This document shows, piece by piece, positions 1 to 12,617 of a stretch of 64,000 nucleotides of DNA. Origin of the DNA: Penicillium oxalicum (Eukaryota > Ascomycota > Eurotiomycetes > Eurotiales > Aspergillaceae); assembly GCF_001723175.1 (NCBI RefSeq), contig NC_064651.1, forward strand, positions 1,984,001 through 2,048,000, written 5' to 3'. The position numbers were made by a program, and so were the translations under genes. Under the pieces are notes generated by a model that saw only the letters and a list, made by a program, of their open reading frames with translations, was not told the origin of the DNA and did no database searches. Each line of letters opens with the position of its first letter. Position 1 is the stretch's first letter.

Positions 1-682
1 CTCGTTCTCCATCTCTCGGACTGGCATCCACCAGAATTCTAATTCACCGGATCATTCCTGCGTGCCTGGCCTAGCCCAGATGCCAGACTCGCCGTCACGG
101 TAAGGGTTGCATTGTGCCCTGTGCCTCAAGGCTCTTTCGCTGGGGGTTAGTATCTCTCTGCTGCTTGCTGGCCCTTGACAGACAAGTCGATATTACTTGC
201 GTCTCATCCGTTGAGGGCAATCGCTCTTTCCCATCCCACACTCTTTCCTTTACCTCTTCACACTGCTCCACGCTCATTCTCTACCGCACGCACACACATT
301 CACTCTCTTTGTTCTAATCCTTAATCTTAATTTCTTAATTCTGTCGCCTTCGTTCCATCGCTAATCCACCCTTCCGACAGCTTTCCATCTCGGAAGACTT
401 CCTCCATCACAGCTCCGACTGTGCTCTTGCCTTGCATCCTACCGCCCCTCCTTTCAGCCTCCAGACTCAGCGTCTTCAAGCTGGACCACACTCTTTTATC
501 AACTTACCCCAGTCTTTCTTTTCTATCTTACAATTAATACCGACGACTGTCATTCTCTCACTTCCGTCGTGATCTGCTACGTCCTTTCGCTCTGCAGGTC
601 GTTGCGTCTCTACCTGGCTCTTGTAACTTCGATCGAGTTGCCCATCCACCCATATCGTTGATCACTCCTTGCCCTCGACATC
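1..682 (+). promoter_or_regulatory. Promoter and long leader of the cyclin gene
   Basis: No coding feature is seen here. The stretch is strongly C/T-rich, as is usual for transcribed leaders of fungal genes. One very short upstream reading frame of seven codons plus a stop starts at 79. After it I found no further ATG before the cyclin start at 683, so about 600 nt are ATG-free. This fits a long 5' untranslated region, but the transcription start cannot be read from sequence alone. Confidence 0.5.
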
Positions 683-2068
683 ATGGATTATGTTCGTCCT
701 CGATCCGGCTACCAGCCTTGTGATACCTTCTTCGTTGAGGAGGATCTGCGAGCCCAGGCCGAGCGACAGGCGAAGCAGGAACATGATAAGCTTGTGAATC
801 GTGAGCGGCAATATGCCATGGCTACTCAGCTTTCTCGTCTCACCAGTGATGAGTACCGCGATGATGCGGTCCAGCACATGATGGAAATGGACGTAAGTGG
901 ATCCATCCGTCCATCAATGGGCTGGCGCATTACTTGTCTTGGAGACCGCCGTGTACTGACCCATGTCCATCTGAAATAGAGCCGAACTTTGCCTGATGTG
1001 GAATCAATTGATATTCAAACGGAAATTCAGTGGTTCATGCGTCCCTACCTGCTTGATTTTCTGATCGAGGCCCATACCGCTTTCCAACTCCTGCCTTCCT
1101 CCCTGTTCCTGGCGATCAATTTGCTGGACCGTTACTGCTCCAAGCGAGTGGTCTACAAACGCCATTATCAGCTGGTCGGCTGTGCAGCTCTTCTGATTGC
1201 CGCCAAGTACAATGATAAGAAGGACCGGGTTCCTACTGTCAAGGAGTTAAAGTCGATGTGCTGCTCTCTTTACGATGATGACATGTTCATCCAGATGGAA
1301 TGGCACGTCCTGCAGACCTTGGGATGGTCCGTTGGACACCCCACGGTGGACGAGTTCCTCTCGATTGCCCTGTTGGACGAGCCCTATGATGCCGAGGTCG
1401 AGCATATGGCTCTCTACATTCTCGAGATCGCTCTGTTCCCCCGCGATTTCGTGTCCAAGCTGTCGTCTGAGCTCGCTCGGGCTGCTTTGGCTCTTGCTCG
1501 CTGTGTGCTGAACCGCCCTCAGCCCCGTAGCACTGATTGGGCTGCTCAGTATGACTCGTCGACCGTCGTGGGACTTTCTCTGCAGATTCACCAGCCGTCC
1601 ACTGTTGTGGCCCGGAAGTATGCTTCATCCCACTTCTCCAGAGTTGCCAAGATCATGGAGCAGTTCCTCAGCCGTCAAGCTACCTTGGCCAGCTACTCTC
1701 GCTGCACGCCACCGGTCGAGGCCCCTGCTGACTCGAAGCCCTACATGGGAGAGATGGGACTTGCGACTCCTCAAAAGACTCAGCAGTTGAGCGCTGTCGC
1801 TCGTGGCTACATGACCCCGCCCATCACACCGGAAACCGGTCCTTATCCCGCGCAGGCTCAAATGACTGCGAATCAGGAAATTGGCCGTGGTGTGACAGCT
1901 TCGCACGGCTGTGGTCCATCTGATGTCGACACCGAGATGCAGTATCTTGCCCCCGATGGCTATCACTCGCAGGAAGCTATGTACCTTCCTCAACAGTCGC
2001 ACCAGGTGGCATCCTATGCCCCTCCGACTCAGATGGCAATCGACCCAACATACGCGCCAATGATGTAG
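683..2068 (+). CDS. cln1: G1/S-type cyclin (Cln/Puc1-like)
   Basis: Cyclin that would bind and activate the main cell-cycle CDK at G1/S. Two exons, 683-892 and 980-2068, are joined across an 87-nt intron (GTAAGT..TAG) and give 432 residues. The cyclin box starts around residue 76 and carries the hallmark arginine of the RPYLLDFLIEAH helix (R91) and the SLFLAINLLDRYC and KYNDKKDRVPTV segments. A second, weaker cyclin fold follows to about residue 300. The C-terminal tail is proline- and glutamine-rich and has TP sites at T349 and T353 (MTPPITPE), which look like CDK sites, as in other G1 cyclins with unstable tails. Length and lack of a mitotic destruction box favour a Cln/Puc1 rather than a B-type cyclin. 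The start has a good context (ATC ATG G) and the exon-1 frame begins there. The Cln-class assignment is firmer than the exact orthologue name. Confidence 0.9.
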
Positions 2069-5000
2069 CCATGTGCGTGAATAGTGGAAATGACAGTCGC
2101 GGGAAGGGGAGAGACCTCGGCTCTTCTTTGGGAAACTGCTGGCCCGTGCATTCTCCTTGTCACCTCGTGAGCCGCTGCCATTGTCACTCTCAAGGCCGAG
2201 GAAAGATCAAATCATCCTCTTTGGGAATGTGTGGATTGCACGTCGAGTGGCATGCCCAGATTTACGCCGGGATTTCCTCTCTCCTTCCCACTGTCTCCCG
2301 TCAATCTCGTTGCCAGTTACATGTTCAAGTTCATTGTCATCCCTCATTGCGTCTCTATTGTCACATCATTTTGTCAGCATACGGTCTCGGTCAGCAGAAC
2401 TGGAGTCGAAGACCAGCCATTTCATTCGATCTTCCTGTTCTTCTTCTACGCGTCCTTGCATACCCCATCTCTTGTGACCTCCCATCATTTTCAAGGTCAC
2501 CATTTTGCATTTCTTCTCATTCCACATAGCATTGCAAGAGCGAGCCAAATTGCACTTTGTGTCTTTAATTGGACTTTTTATCCCCCCCTGCATTGATTTT
2601 CATTCACACCTGTTCACCGCACCTTTCACACATTGTCTTCTATTCTTTCCTTTTCCCAACGGAGATCATCTGATATTCTCCACGGATCTTATTCTTATGC
2701 GCGTCCGGCAGCGCTGCACTTTTGCATCACATCACTCACTTTTTACGATCGTTTCAGCCCATCCCCAATGGGGTGGACCTTGAGTCCCAATCCGCAACCA
2801 CCACAGCAGTCCCACTCAGAAAAGTTTTTTAATGTGTCTGAACCGTCTCAGAACGGCCGCACACAAAAAAAAGCAAAAAAAGAGCCAAAACTAATAAAAA
2901 CAACCCTGGCAGTCTTCCGTGTGGAAGATCGTTCCTCGACCTCGGAGAAGAAAAATGATTTACCCTCAACCCTTTGACCCGTCTTCGCCATCCATACGCC
3001 TGTTCAACTACCTCACTTTTACATCCCCATCGTCATCTCCTCATTTTTGACCTCCCCCTTTTGTATTTATCCTTACATTTGGCCATCATGACACTTCTGT
3101 CAGGATCTGTTCAGATACCTTTATTTCATCATCTGTGTGGAGTAAAGATTGCCACATGGCCCGAGAATAATATCGTCTTGTGGTTACCTGCCTGTCCATT
3201 CTAAACCTAGTTCATTATATCACCTTTGAAGTAAGTGCAGCGGAAGTGGCGAGACATTAGTTCAATCTTGACAATCGACTTTTTGCTGGATGCCGTGTAT
3301 GCATCAAGTGGGTTGCAGGCCCACATGTACAGAATGGTTTCTTTGCATGTTTTGATCTTGACATTCGTGTGTTCTCGCCCTTTCGTCGACCGGGATCGGA
3401 TCCTCCGTCGGTGGAAGCAGGAGTCTGAATCGGTCCGCGGTCCATCCTACGCCTACTACTACTCGATTTGCTGGTGTCGAATCCGGGCATATCCTAGCAT
3501 CAAAAATGATGGAATAGATTGGCCAGCCATGTCTTCATAAGGAGAAATCATTACCCATGTCCCAGATAGCTAGGCAAAGTAGGTAGGTCCAACTCTTTAC
3601 CTACCTGTCCGTACTAATCCCATTACATGCCCACCTCCATCAGTCAATCAGGGCATTCCATTCCTCGATGAAAAAGCCCGCCCGCACCGGACTCAACCCC
3701 CGCCGATAGGTATCCATACAAGCCTCTTCATGGATGAAGCAGGACTCTTACGGGGTCTTTTAAATCTATCCTAGTGCTGGGTACTTTGAAGACTTGAAGC
3801 ATGCAAAAGGATAGGAGTCTGGAAAGTTGTAGCACAGTGCTTCTTGCATATATGATAAAGTCGCTCGGTGCATTAGGTAGTATTTTTATTTGAGCTCAAT
3901 AGTGTCGTTTCATATGTTCTAACCTTATTCCCGGGATATTATATTAAAGGCCCCGGGGGGGGGGACAGAATAACTGCTACTTGGTAGATAGATACATCAT
4001 CCTTCATTGATAGGTGTCAAAGTGCGGGATATATATGTCTTATGTTAACATTTGAAAAAAATGGATGGACCAGAATTTTGTCTAGATCCGGCACTCTAGA
4101 TTAGGAATTAACCTTATTTGTCAGACCTAGTGATAGAAATCCTCCATTCAGGTTCTTAGTTGGAACCTTTTCACTCCCGTCTAGCTGTGTGACTACATGT
4201 ATTCGGATGAATGCTGCAAAATTTGCTGTCATTCTAACAAGTTGGAGGCATCACCTCTTAAATTTGATGTACATGACTGATTGATACGGGATCAATATAG
4301 AGGGTCCCTGCTGACATATGCATACCTGCAACTTTGAAATTGTAACCCAAGGCAACCGACAGAGAACAGTCTACAAGAGAGGAGGAGATAATTATAGAAG
4401 TCAAAGCCAGGATATTCAAAGTGTTATATCAAAAATCTTGAAATGGATTCAAATTGTTAAAGTATTTGCTAGTAGTAGGCAAAACAATTTGTTTAGTCAG
4501 TATTCCCGCTATCCACGCTATGCATCGTAAAAAGAAAAGAGTCCAGAGTAAAACAAATATCTCTCCCCACAATTCCAGACAAGGGCATGGGGGAAACATG
4601 AAAGGAAAAGATATGCCATGGATAAGGCTTTCAATGTGAGTGTCAACAACATTTCCCGGGGGGGCTCGGTATCAGGGTGAATTCCGAGTTCCCAGTATAA
4701 TACCACACGTATCACACTCGCACTGGGGAGAAGTATGGAGGGGAGGGGGGGGAACCACAAAGTCAGATGAGTGGTCGAAAGGGCAGTGATAATCTGGGGG
4801 CGAGTGAGAAGTTGGAGGAGCTGCAGTGGAGAAAGAAGAGAGGAAGAGAGGGCCTAACGAAAGAGCAGCAGTGAGAGGGGAGGTACAGTCTGAGCTGGGA
4901 CCAACAATGTCCAGCAAAATCAAAAAGAATGAAACAAAGAAACATGAGAGCGTGATGAGTCCATAAACACCAAAAATAAGCCCCAAACTCCAAAAGTTTA

Positions 5001-6050
5001 GTCAAAGGACAAGTCGCTGTGGTGATACATTAAAGATGAAGCACGGGGGGCGAGGGTAGGAAGGCGCAGGTAGTACAAAAGAAGGAGGTCGACGAGTCGG
5101 ATAGGATGTAGGGTGGGAAAATGCTAGCAAGATCCACATCTCCCTGGCCGTTGAAGGCATGGAAACCCGCCGGGCCAGAGAAGATCAGTAGAAGACACCA
5201 GCAGGAAAAGAGGAATGGAAAGGTCAAAAGACAGTAGAGGGGAGGAATGCTCGAGACTCCACCGGTGGCTGGGGTAAAGGAAGCAGACCGTCCAAGAACC
5301 AGCCGTGTTGGAGGTGACCCTAGCTCATAAAGAAGCATGTGGCAGGACGCAAAATGTGAGGAACGCGCGGATCAAGCGGTACTGGACAAATTGCTGAGAA
5401 TTCCAGAGACTCAAGGTGAGGAGTGGGCGTGCCAAAGTCCTCCACCTGGTCAAAAATTGAAGCTTTGCTTGGCATGGAAGATCGCCCATGGCCTCATGGC
5501 CATCTCTTCGCCTTGAGTCTTCATCATCTGTGCTTGAAAAGCCGGTCCTGACATATCGCGAAGACACTGCCCCAGAAAAAAAAAGAACTTGCAGACAAGG
5601 ACGTATAGGCTGTAGTGAGATCGAGCCGCTGTCGCTTGCACCGGTAGTCTTGTTGACACTTGATCCATTGATCGAGTGAAAGACATGTCATAGACCCGAG
5701 CATGTCTTTTTTTCGTCACAGCCATTCCCTGTTGTCGACAGTATGGCGCTAGACTGAACTGGAGCACAGCGAGGCAAGTGACATAGCCAAGCTAAGCCGC
5801 TGTGCGCATATTCACCGGGCTGCGGCTGAGTCGTGTCGATGCACAGGTTGAACTTCCAGGACAAGACAGACGGCCATGCTGCTTTTGCTTTTGTCTCTTC
5901 TTTTTGTTTCATTTTTTCCTCCTTTTTTTGTCGTTGTGATTTCCCATTTCTCCCCGTGATCGTTTCCGCCAAGGTTCCCTCTGCCGTCAGATCCACCCGC
6001 ATCAAGGTACTCTCTGCCCCCCGGGATTGAGTGATTGAAGCACGATTAGA
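2069..6050. other. Gene-poor region after the cyclin
   Basis: About 4 kb without a gene I can defend. The first kilobase is pyrimidine-rich and may be 3' untranslated sequence of the cyclin. Around 3.9-4.5 kb the DNA is A/T-rich, with a CCCC/G-run at about 3951-3964. From 4.6 to 6.0 kb the minus strand is pyrimidine-rich and probably includes the 3' part of the small gene that ends at 6051. Open frames here are short or low-complexity and match no family I know. Confidence 0.5.
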
Positions 6051-6327
6051 TTACTTCCATCGCTGCTTGTCCCAATCTGAGGGTCGGGTTTCGTCATAGA
6101 TCTGACCACCCTTATTGTGGATGATCACGGGAGGCCTGCGGACTGAATTGCTGGCTGAGGATGCAGAAAAGACCAAAGAAGATTAGCGGGATTCTTATCG
6201 GACCTGGGGGACGGGACGGCTGTCAAGCCAGCATACCTCGGACTTGTGTCGCAATGACTTGATCAGATGTGTTGCTGACACCGCTGGCCAGAGTGGAATT
6301 GGAGTCGTTGGAGAGTTTATGAGGCAT
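6051..6327 (-). CDS. Small spliced gene, 64-residue protein of unknown function
   Basis: I do not recognise the protein, but the gene structure is convincing. Exon 1 (6327-6237) and exon 2 (6154-6051) are joined across an 82-nt intron with donor GTATGC, a GCTAATC branch-like site and a CTCAG acceptor. The joined frame is exactly 65 codons including TAA. The ATG sits in an ATCACC ATG context after a long pyrimidine-rich leader. The N-terminal half is rich in Ser, Asn and Thr. The C-terminal half is basic and then ends in a compact charged/aromatic tail (IYDETRPSDWDKQRWK). There is no signal peptide and no membrane segment. A cytosolic or nuclear small regulatory or stress-related protein is possible, but that is a guess. 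Neither exon reaches 60 codons from its ATG alone, so it is easily missed. Confidence 0.62.
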
Positions 6328-9300
6328 GGTGATGGATGTGAAATTGAAGATGATGATCTTGAGAAGATCGGTGGAAAGACCCAAATTGGCAACGAGAGCG
6401 TGATCACAGAAGTGGAAGGAGGGCAACTGACAGGTCAATGGAGGTGGTTTGTGAGAGGGAGAGAGATTAGGGTAGTATCTGGGACAGGGAAGAAGAGAAA
6501 GAGAGACGGGGGAGAGAGAGAGGGCGTGAGAGAATGAGAGAGCAGACAGTGTTGAACTGGGTGCGAATCCGATCTAATGAGATGGGAAGCGGTCAAAAAG
6601 ACAATGGAGATTCAAAGACTGATGATGGCGCTGATGGGAGATGATACCCCAAGTGTTGGCAGGATAAAGATTTTGTGAATTGGAGATGCGATGAGTGTAG
6701 CCAGAAAGTGTTTACAGGAAAGGCAGCAGAGAGGCTTTCTTTTTGTATACTTTCCAGGGCAGCTGCCCCGAGCTCTCTCTCTCTCTCTCTCTGGATCTTT
6801 GGCACTATACCCAATTGAGTAGTGCATCTGATCTACACAATTCCGGGGAACCCTGAGCCGCCATGCTCGCCCCGGGAAGCTTGGGGGGTCGCGAGTCACA
6901 TTGAGGACCAAAAAGAAAAAAATAAAAAAAAAAAAAAGGGCAATGAAGCAATGGGAATATTGGGCCATTGGGAATGGATCAGCCCCCTGACGTATCTCGA
7001 TTGCTCCACGAAGATCGTCTACGGAACCACACAGACCGGAACTGGATGGTGACTTGCAAGACGATAGACTCTTCTATGCAGTGGGTGGTACCTCCTTTGT
7101 GACTTGGTCATGATCCGGACCGGTAGCGAGCTGAACGCGTCGGAAAGGGAGAGAGAACCTTCACGGTACGTTCACATACGACATACGGGCAACTGATGTC
7201 GATAAGCATGCGTAGTCATGGACCGATGTGGGTATGTGCAGTGGTACAGTTCTATTACATCAACAGTATTTGGTGCCTGGTATCCGTTCGGAGTGATCCT
7301 CGTCGATGATTGACCATGATGCCAGGTCCAAAGTAAGGCAGCCAGTCAGGAAGGAGATGGAGCTCTAGGGTGGGTCTCACAGACAATACCATTCCGAGGC
7401 TCCTGCGGTATTGGAACGGGAAGCACGGGCGATGAGACTGTACATTTGCATGGTCGACCAGACATCCAACGTGTATACCTATACCGTACATGCTTTCTTT
7501 CACACGCTGACCACGTATCTCTCTGGACTGCCACAGTACAGGATCAGGGATCCCCGGCTCCGTATGTGCAATGCTGTATATATTATACAACGATACAATA
7601 ATTCCTCCATGGGATCCTCCTATTGAATGGTGAATGGATCAGATGGGGGTCTCAGAGTGGAACCTCACCGGATAAATACTGTGAGAGCTATTCTTGCAGA
7701 AAGAGGAAGAGGAAGATAGTAGTAGGATCGATTCTTCACTCAGTCCAGTTGTGCTGCACAACCATTCCTTCATGTTGTCCTATCGATGACAGTAGTAGGT
7801 AGGCCGGTGATGGACATCATACATCATACCCAATAGGTTGTCCCTCTTGTAGGCGGTCGTTCTGTGCCGATGGGACCCGAGTACAGCATGTCAAGCCTGC
7901 GGCCAGCCCGTCCGGAGAGGACGAGCGGTGATGCCTCAGGCTGGAAGAGCTGGATCCACCCATGTGACCAATCACTTGACCACCAACACGAAATGATGGC
8001 TGTCAGTACATTCCATGGCTCCGAATCGGCGATGCATCGGTCATGAATGTCCCATGCACATGATTGCCTACTGTCTACGGTCTACTGTCTGGGAAGGGAA
8101 AACAACTTGTCAGAGTGAATACAGTGATGTCAATGCCCATTGAGGAAGGGGAGAAAGAGAGATATTCTAGGGGGGGGGGGGAGGGCTAGGGGGGAGGGTG
8201 GAGAGGCTGATCTTCACCGACATCCAAGTCCCTGAGATCCCTCAACTCCCGCCGGTCAGGCTCAACAGCCTCGTAGCCAGCTGGATGTGTACCTGGTACA
8301 AGTGTTCAGTACGAACACACTACTACAGTACCACAGTGACTGTGGTACTGGGGACTCGCCCCCCCCCTGACAACTTGTCAGCAAAGCCTACACCCAATCC
8401 GGCCAGCTCTCCACTCTCCACAGTCCGTAGTCCGTAGTCCAGGACTCTAAATGAGTCCCAGAGTCCACTCAGGTCCAGATTCCTCCTTTCGGCGCATGTT
8501 TGCTATGTTTGCTGTGTTTCTGTGGTGGTACTTTCTCGTCCGGGCCTTTGGCTCCTGGCCTGGAACAGCTGCGTTGCCTCTGATTTCCTCCCTTGCCCCT
8601 GAGCCCAAAAATACAACTCGGCATCATTGGCGAGAAGCGCGATTAGAGCCAATATCCGCGCCAATCACTCCTTCTCTGGACGACCCCCTTGGATGTCCTC
8701 AATCCGGTCGATCGTCAATTCCACCCATTGCAAGACCATTTTTACGTGTCGGTGGGCTGAGAACTGATTACCGGGTTGGCTCGGACACGTTTTGGACGAT
8801 AGCTCCCATTGTACGGTCACTCTTCGTGAGGCGAAGCGAAATTGCGAAATGACGGAATTGCGCCATGGAGAAATACTGTATTCCGTACCACAGCCATACC
8901 GTCCATGCTTCCATAAGGAGCGCTAGACGGGTGACTGAGTCGTAGATTGTAAACTGCACATCGTCACGCCCGAGGTCATCTGACTCCTGCAAAGTGTCGA
9001 GTGAAACCAAGTAAACAACACAGACTCGTTGGGTCGGCAGCTTGCGCTCGTGGTGGATGCTTTTGACATTTCCTTTTCCTTGTCTTTTTCTGATTCTTTC
9101 TTTTCCCTCTCTCCCCCCCCCCTCCTCAACTTCCCTCCAAGTTTGATTGACGACCCAAGAGACGTGCATGGGCACTGGCACCTGCTGTACCTCGCGTCGT
9201 TGGTCCCCATAAATTCTTCCCAGGGCTACACGTCACCTCACTGCGTCTAGAACCCAGATTTTGCCCCCCCTTGTGGATTAGGCAGATCGTTGATCCAATG

Positions 9301-9555
9301 GACGGAATGGTGATGATCTTCTTCCACCCATTCCTTTCTGTCGATCCGGGGGGAGATGGATGGAGGCATGCATGCAGTGGCCGAGTCTTGCAAAATCCGA
9401 TCACTAAGCAGGGAGAGGCCGCTGGATCAGAGTGAGGCTACGACGTGTACAGATGCAGAGAGTGAGAGAAAAATGCGAGAGGGGAAAAAAAGTATGACCA
9501 TTTCCCTGTCTCTCCAAATCAATGTAAATTTCTTCTGAAAGAGAGGGGCGTTTCA
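6328..9555. other. Intergenic region; leader of the small gene and spacer before the helicase
   Basis: From 6328 to about 6550 the minus strand is C/T-rich and is the likely leader of the 64-residue gene; a TC microsatellite lies at about 6775-6791. An A-run stands at about 6923-6937. The rest, to 9555, has no frame with recognisable protein features. An 11-bp inverted repeat with a 3-nt spacer lies at 8326-8350, and a G-run at 8170-8181. Confidence 0.5.
8326..8350. repeat. 11-bp inverted repeat, 3-nt spacer
   Basis: The arms CAGTACCACAG (8326-8336) and CTGTGGTACTG (8340-8350) are perfect reverse complements separated by TGA. It could form a small hairpin or be a dimeric protein-binding site. 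No neighbouring gene start makes its role obvious. Confidence 0.5.
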
Positions 9556-12500
9556 TTACATGGAATCCCCTTGCCCACCGGTCTTCTCTCGTTTCATCCG
9601 TTCGGCCCAGCCATTCATACTGCGCCGGATACCCAGTGTGCGACGTCCTGTCGCCGACGGGGCCTGCTGACGCACCTGATCCATTGTAGTCGTGTAGAAT
9701 GCCTTTGATCGAACACCGTTGGTAGCCACGGACGTCGCCTCGCTGGTGTTCTGTGTTGCGGTCTGGGTGGGCTGTCCATGTAACGCAGATGGCGCGGAAA
9801 ACATCCGAGCAGGCTTCATCGCGTGTGATGAGGTGGGAGCGGCCATCCAGGTATAGTTTGTCGGAGCGGTAGACTCGAGGGCGGGCCGGGATGGATGAAG
9901 GGGACGTGGCTGGAGGCGGTGGGAGGAAAGAGAGGTCGGGACTCTGCTGGCGTCAGGCTGCTGCATCCCAGAAGAAGCTGGGCCGTTGTGCAAAGATGGC
10001 TGACGGGATGAATAGTTACTACTGGCAGGCGGAGTAGGTCTTCCCTGGGAAACGGATGCACCGGGTTTCCCAAAGAACGTCGAGATGCTGGCTTGGTTCA
10101 GTCCGTCCTGGCGAGTGCCAGGAGCCGACGCCTGGTCTTTGGCCTGTGTGCGAACTTCACTTTTGGAATCATTTGGCTGAACCGCGATATAGTCCCTGGC
10201 CGAGGTAAATCCACCCGTGGACATCGTAGTGGGAACCAGAAACGAAGACGAAGCACCGGAGTTGACACTGCTAGTAGTCGTGTAGGACATGGGATTTCGC
10301 CCCTCATGGTCTGGCCTTCTGCGTTTGGGGTATGGCCCTTGAATGTGATCACCGTGGCGTTGGCTGTCATTCCGCTCGTCCTCGTCGGCGCGGATCTCCT
10401 CACCTTCCGAGGTCCATTTATCGTCCAACACGGACGGTAGCGACGCAATATCTTGGCAAAGTGCCTCAGCTGTTGGTCGCGGTCGACGCAGAGTATCGGC
10501 GATACCATGAACGATCTGCTCGTGGAACTGAGGACCTTTGAGACGAAAGCGTGACTTGACAATTTTGGGAGGCAGGAAAGGCGTCAGACTGGTCGAGCCA
10601 TCTTCCCCCTCGCCAAACCGGAATTGCTTGAGCGGCAAGCTCAAATACAAGAGTACCTGCGCTCGAGTCATGGCAACGTATAGAAGACGCCGTTCCTCGT
10701 CAACCACCTCTGCGCGTGAGTGAGGGATACTTCCATTGTACACCGCTGGAATGAAGACGACGGGCCACTCTAAGCCCTTGGCAGCGTGGATGGTCGAGAT
10801 CGTGACGCTTCCTGATCCCCCCTCATCTTCATCCTTGGTCTGAGCTTCGGTGGCCAGCGCTACATTGGCGAGAAATCGAGAAAGAGCCTCTTCGCCGGGA
10901 TGAGTTTGCTGCTGCTCGACACCTTCAATCTCGGGCAGTTCCTCTTCAGGGTTCGTCTCACTCCCCGACAGGGCGACGTCGTTTGCTTGACCCATCAGCT
11001 CTTTCACGTTCGCCCAGCGACCGTCCTCGTCCAGCGGGTAGGCCTTGAGCAAATACTCTTGAAAGGACAAACTCTCCGTGATGTATTCCAGAAGCATGCA
11101 TGGTGCGGACGCATCGGCGCAGTCCTGTAACTTCTGTCGGGAAGAATCGATGAGCTTGACGAGAGAGGAGAGGCCCAGCTCCGCCGCTTTTTGTAGCTTT
11201 TTTTCCGTTGCCCTGCGACCCTGGACCACGTCTTTGACAAAGGTCCACAAGGGGGTCCCAGCCTTGTCCGCACCCCCCGTCAACAGCTTGATAGTCTCAT
11301 CACCAATACGCCGGGGGGGAACATTGATGATACTCAGCAACGCGTCCGAATGATCCGAATGGCTCACAACTCGTAAATAGTTGAGCAGTGTTTTCACTTC
11401 GACTCGATCAAAAAATTTGCGACCACCCACCATCTTGTACGGTATTCCTGCCCGCCCAAAGGCAGACTCGATGCGCGTGGATAATGAAGCCGAGCGAAGA
11501 AGAACCGCAAAATCGGACATGCGTAGCAATCTCCCCGTCAATGCTATGCTTCTCTTGATCTCAAGAACCATCCACGTCGCTTCGGCATTGGGATTCGGAA
11601 GTTTTCGCAAGACAGGCAGAGTTCCAAATTGATGAGTGGCTTCGAGCTTCTTTGCAGGTCGCGTGGTGTCTTGCTCAATCACGTCCTGAGCAGAGTTCAA
11701 AATAGAGCCCGACGAACGATAGTTCGATTCCAGTAGAACTACACACGTATTGGAGTATTTCCTCTGCATTCGCCGGAGGTTCTGGATTTCGGCGGACCGG
11801 AACCCGTAGATGCTTTGATCTGGATCCCCGACAATCGTGATCCGACGGTGCTTGGCGGCAAAGAGATTCATCAACTCGTATTGGATGATATTGGTGTCCT
11901 GAAACTCGTCGACCAGGACCGTCTGCACATTCGAGACGCACTCAGGATGCTCTCTTAGCAGATCACAGCAGCGCAGAAGCAGGTCATCGTAATCGAGCAA
12001 ATTGGCTGCGACAAGAGCCTCATTATATGCGCTGTAGATATCGACCAGTTCTGCCTCGTCAGCTTTGACCTTGTCGGTCAAGTCCCTGGGAGCAAGACCA
12101 TGGGCCTTGTGCTTTGAGATCCGTGCTTGGGCGGCTCTGATATCAATCGTGGACTTGAGACGTTTGATTATCCTCTACTAGAGATAATTAGTGACGAAAC
12201 GATGATAGCAGAGCGCGAATACAGGCACCTCTCCACCTTCAGACGTACCCGGAGAATGGCTCGAGTGTCATCCGAGTCTGCAATCCCGAATCCTTTCCGC
12301 AACCCAATCAGATACCCATACTTGACAAGGTACCGCCGGCAGATCGAATGAAACGTGCCCAGAATCAGCCGTGACTGCAATTTTTCCCCGATCAGCTTAC
12401 TCAGACGCTCTCGCATTTCCCGACTGGCTTTGATCGTGAACGTGCAGCAGATGACATCCTGGGGCTGATAACCATGGTGTGAGAGCAGGTACGCGACGCG

Positions 12501-12617
12501 CGCCGTGAGGGTTTTCGTCTTGCCCGAGCCCGGGGGAGCGAGCACCTGGAGGATCGGGGCCGAGGACGTGACGGCCTCGCGCTGCGCGTGGTTCAAACCA
12601 TCGAGAATGGGATCCAT
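9556..12617 (-). CDS. srs2: Srs2-type UvrD/PcrA superfamily-1 DNA helicase
   Basis: 3'-5' DNA helicase that in yeasts removes Rad51 filaments and limits recombination at replication forks. Exons 12617-12229 and 12172-9556, joined over a 56-nt intron, give 1001 residues. The intron donor GTGCCT is unusual, and the acceptor is TAGAG followed by G. Motifs seen: Q-motif LNHAQREAV (8-16), Walker A APPGSGKT (27-34), Walker B/DEFQD (about 218-222), GDPDQSIYGFR, SNYRS, the motif V region TIHAAKGLEW, and motif VI ERRLLYVAMTRA (623-634). From about residue 700 the protein is a disordered Ser/Pro/Gln-rich tail. It contains a textbook PCNA-interaction motif, QASISTFF at 823-830. The ATP-binding half is in exon 1, so the splice is needed for activity. 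Yeast Srs2 is of similar length. A bacterial-style UvrD is ruled out by the long tail and the PIP box. Identity as Srs2 rather than another fungal UvrD paralogue is likely but was not tested by phylogeny. Confidence 0.93.

Noticed and set aside
8451..8852. Plus-strand open frame of 133 codons with a hydrophobic start
   Set aside because: No family features; the 5' context and codon use do not favour a gene.
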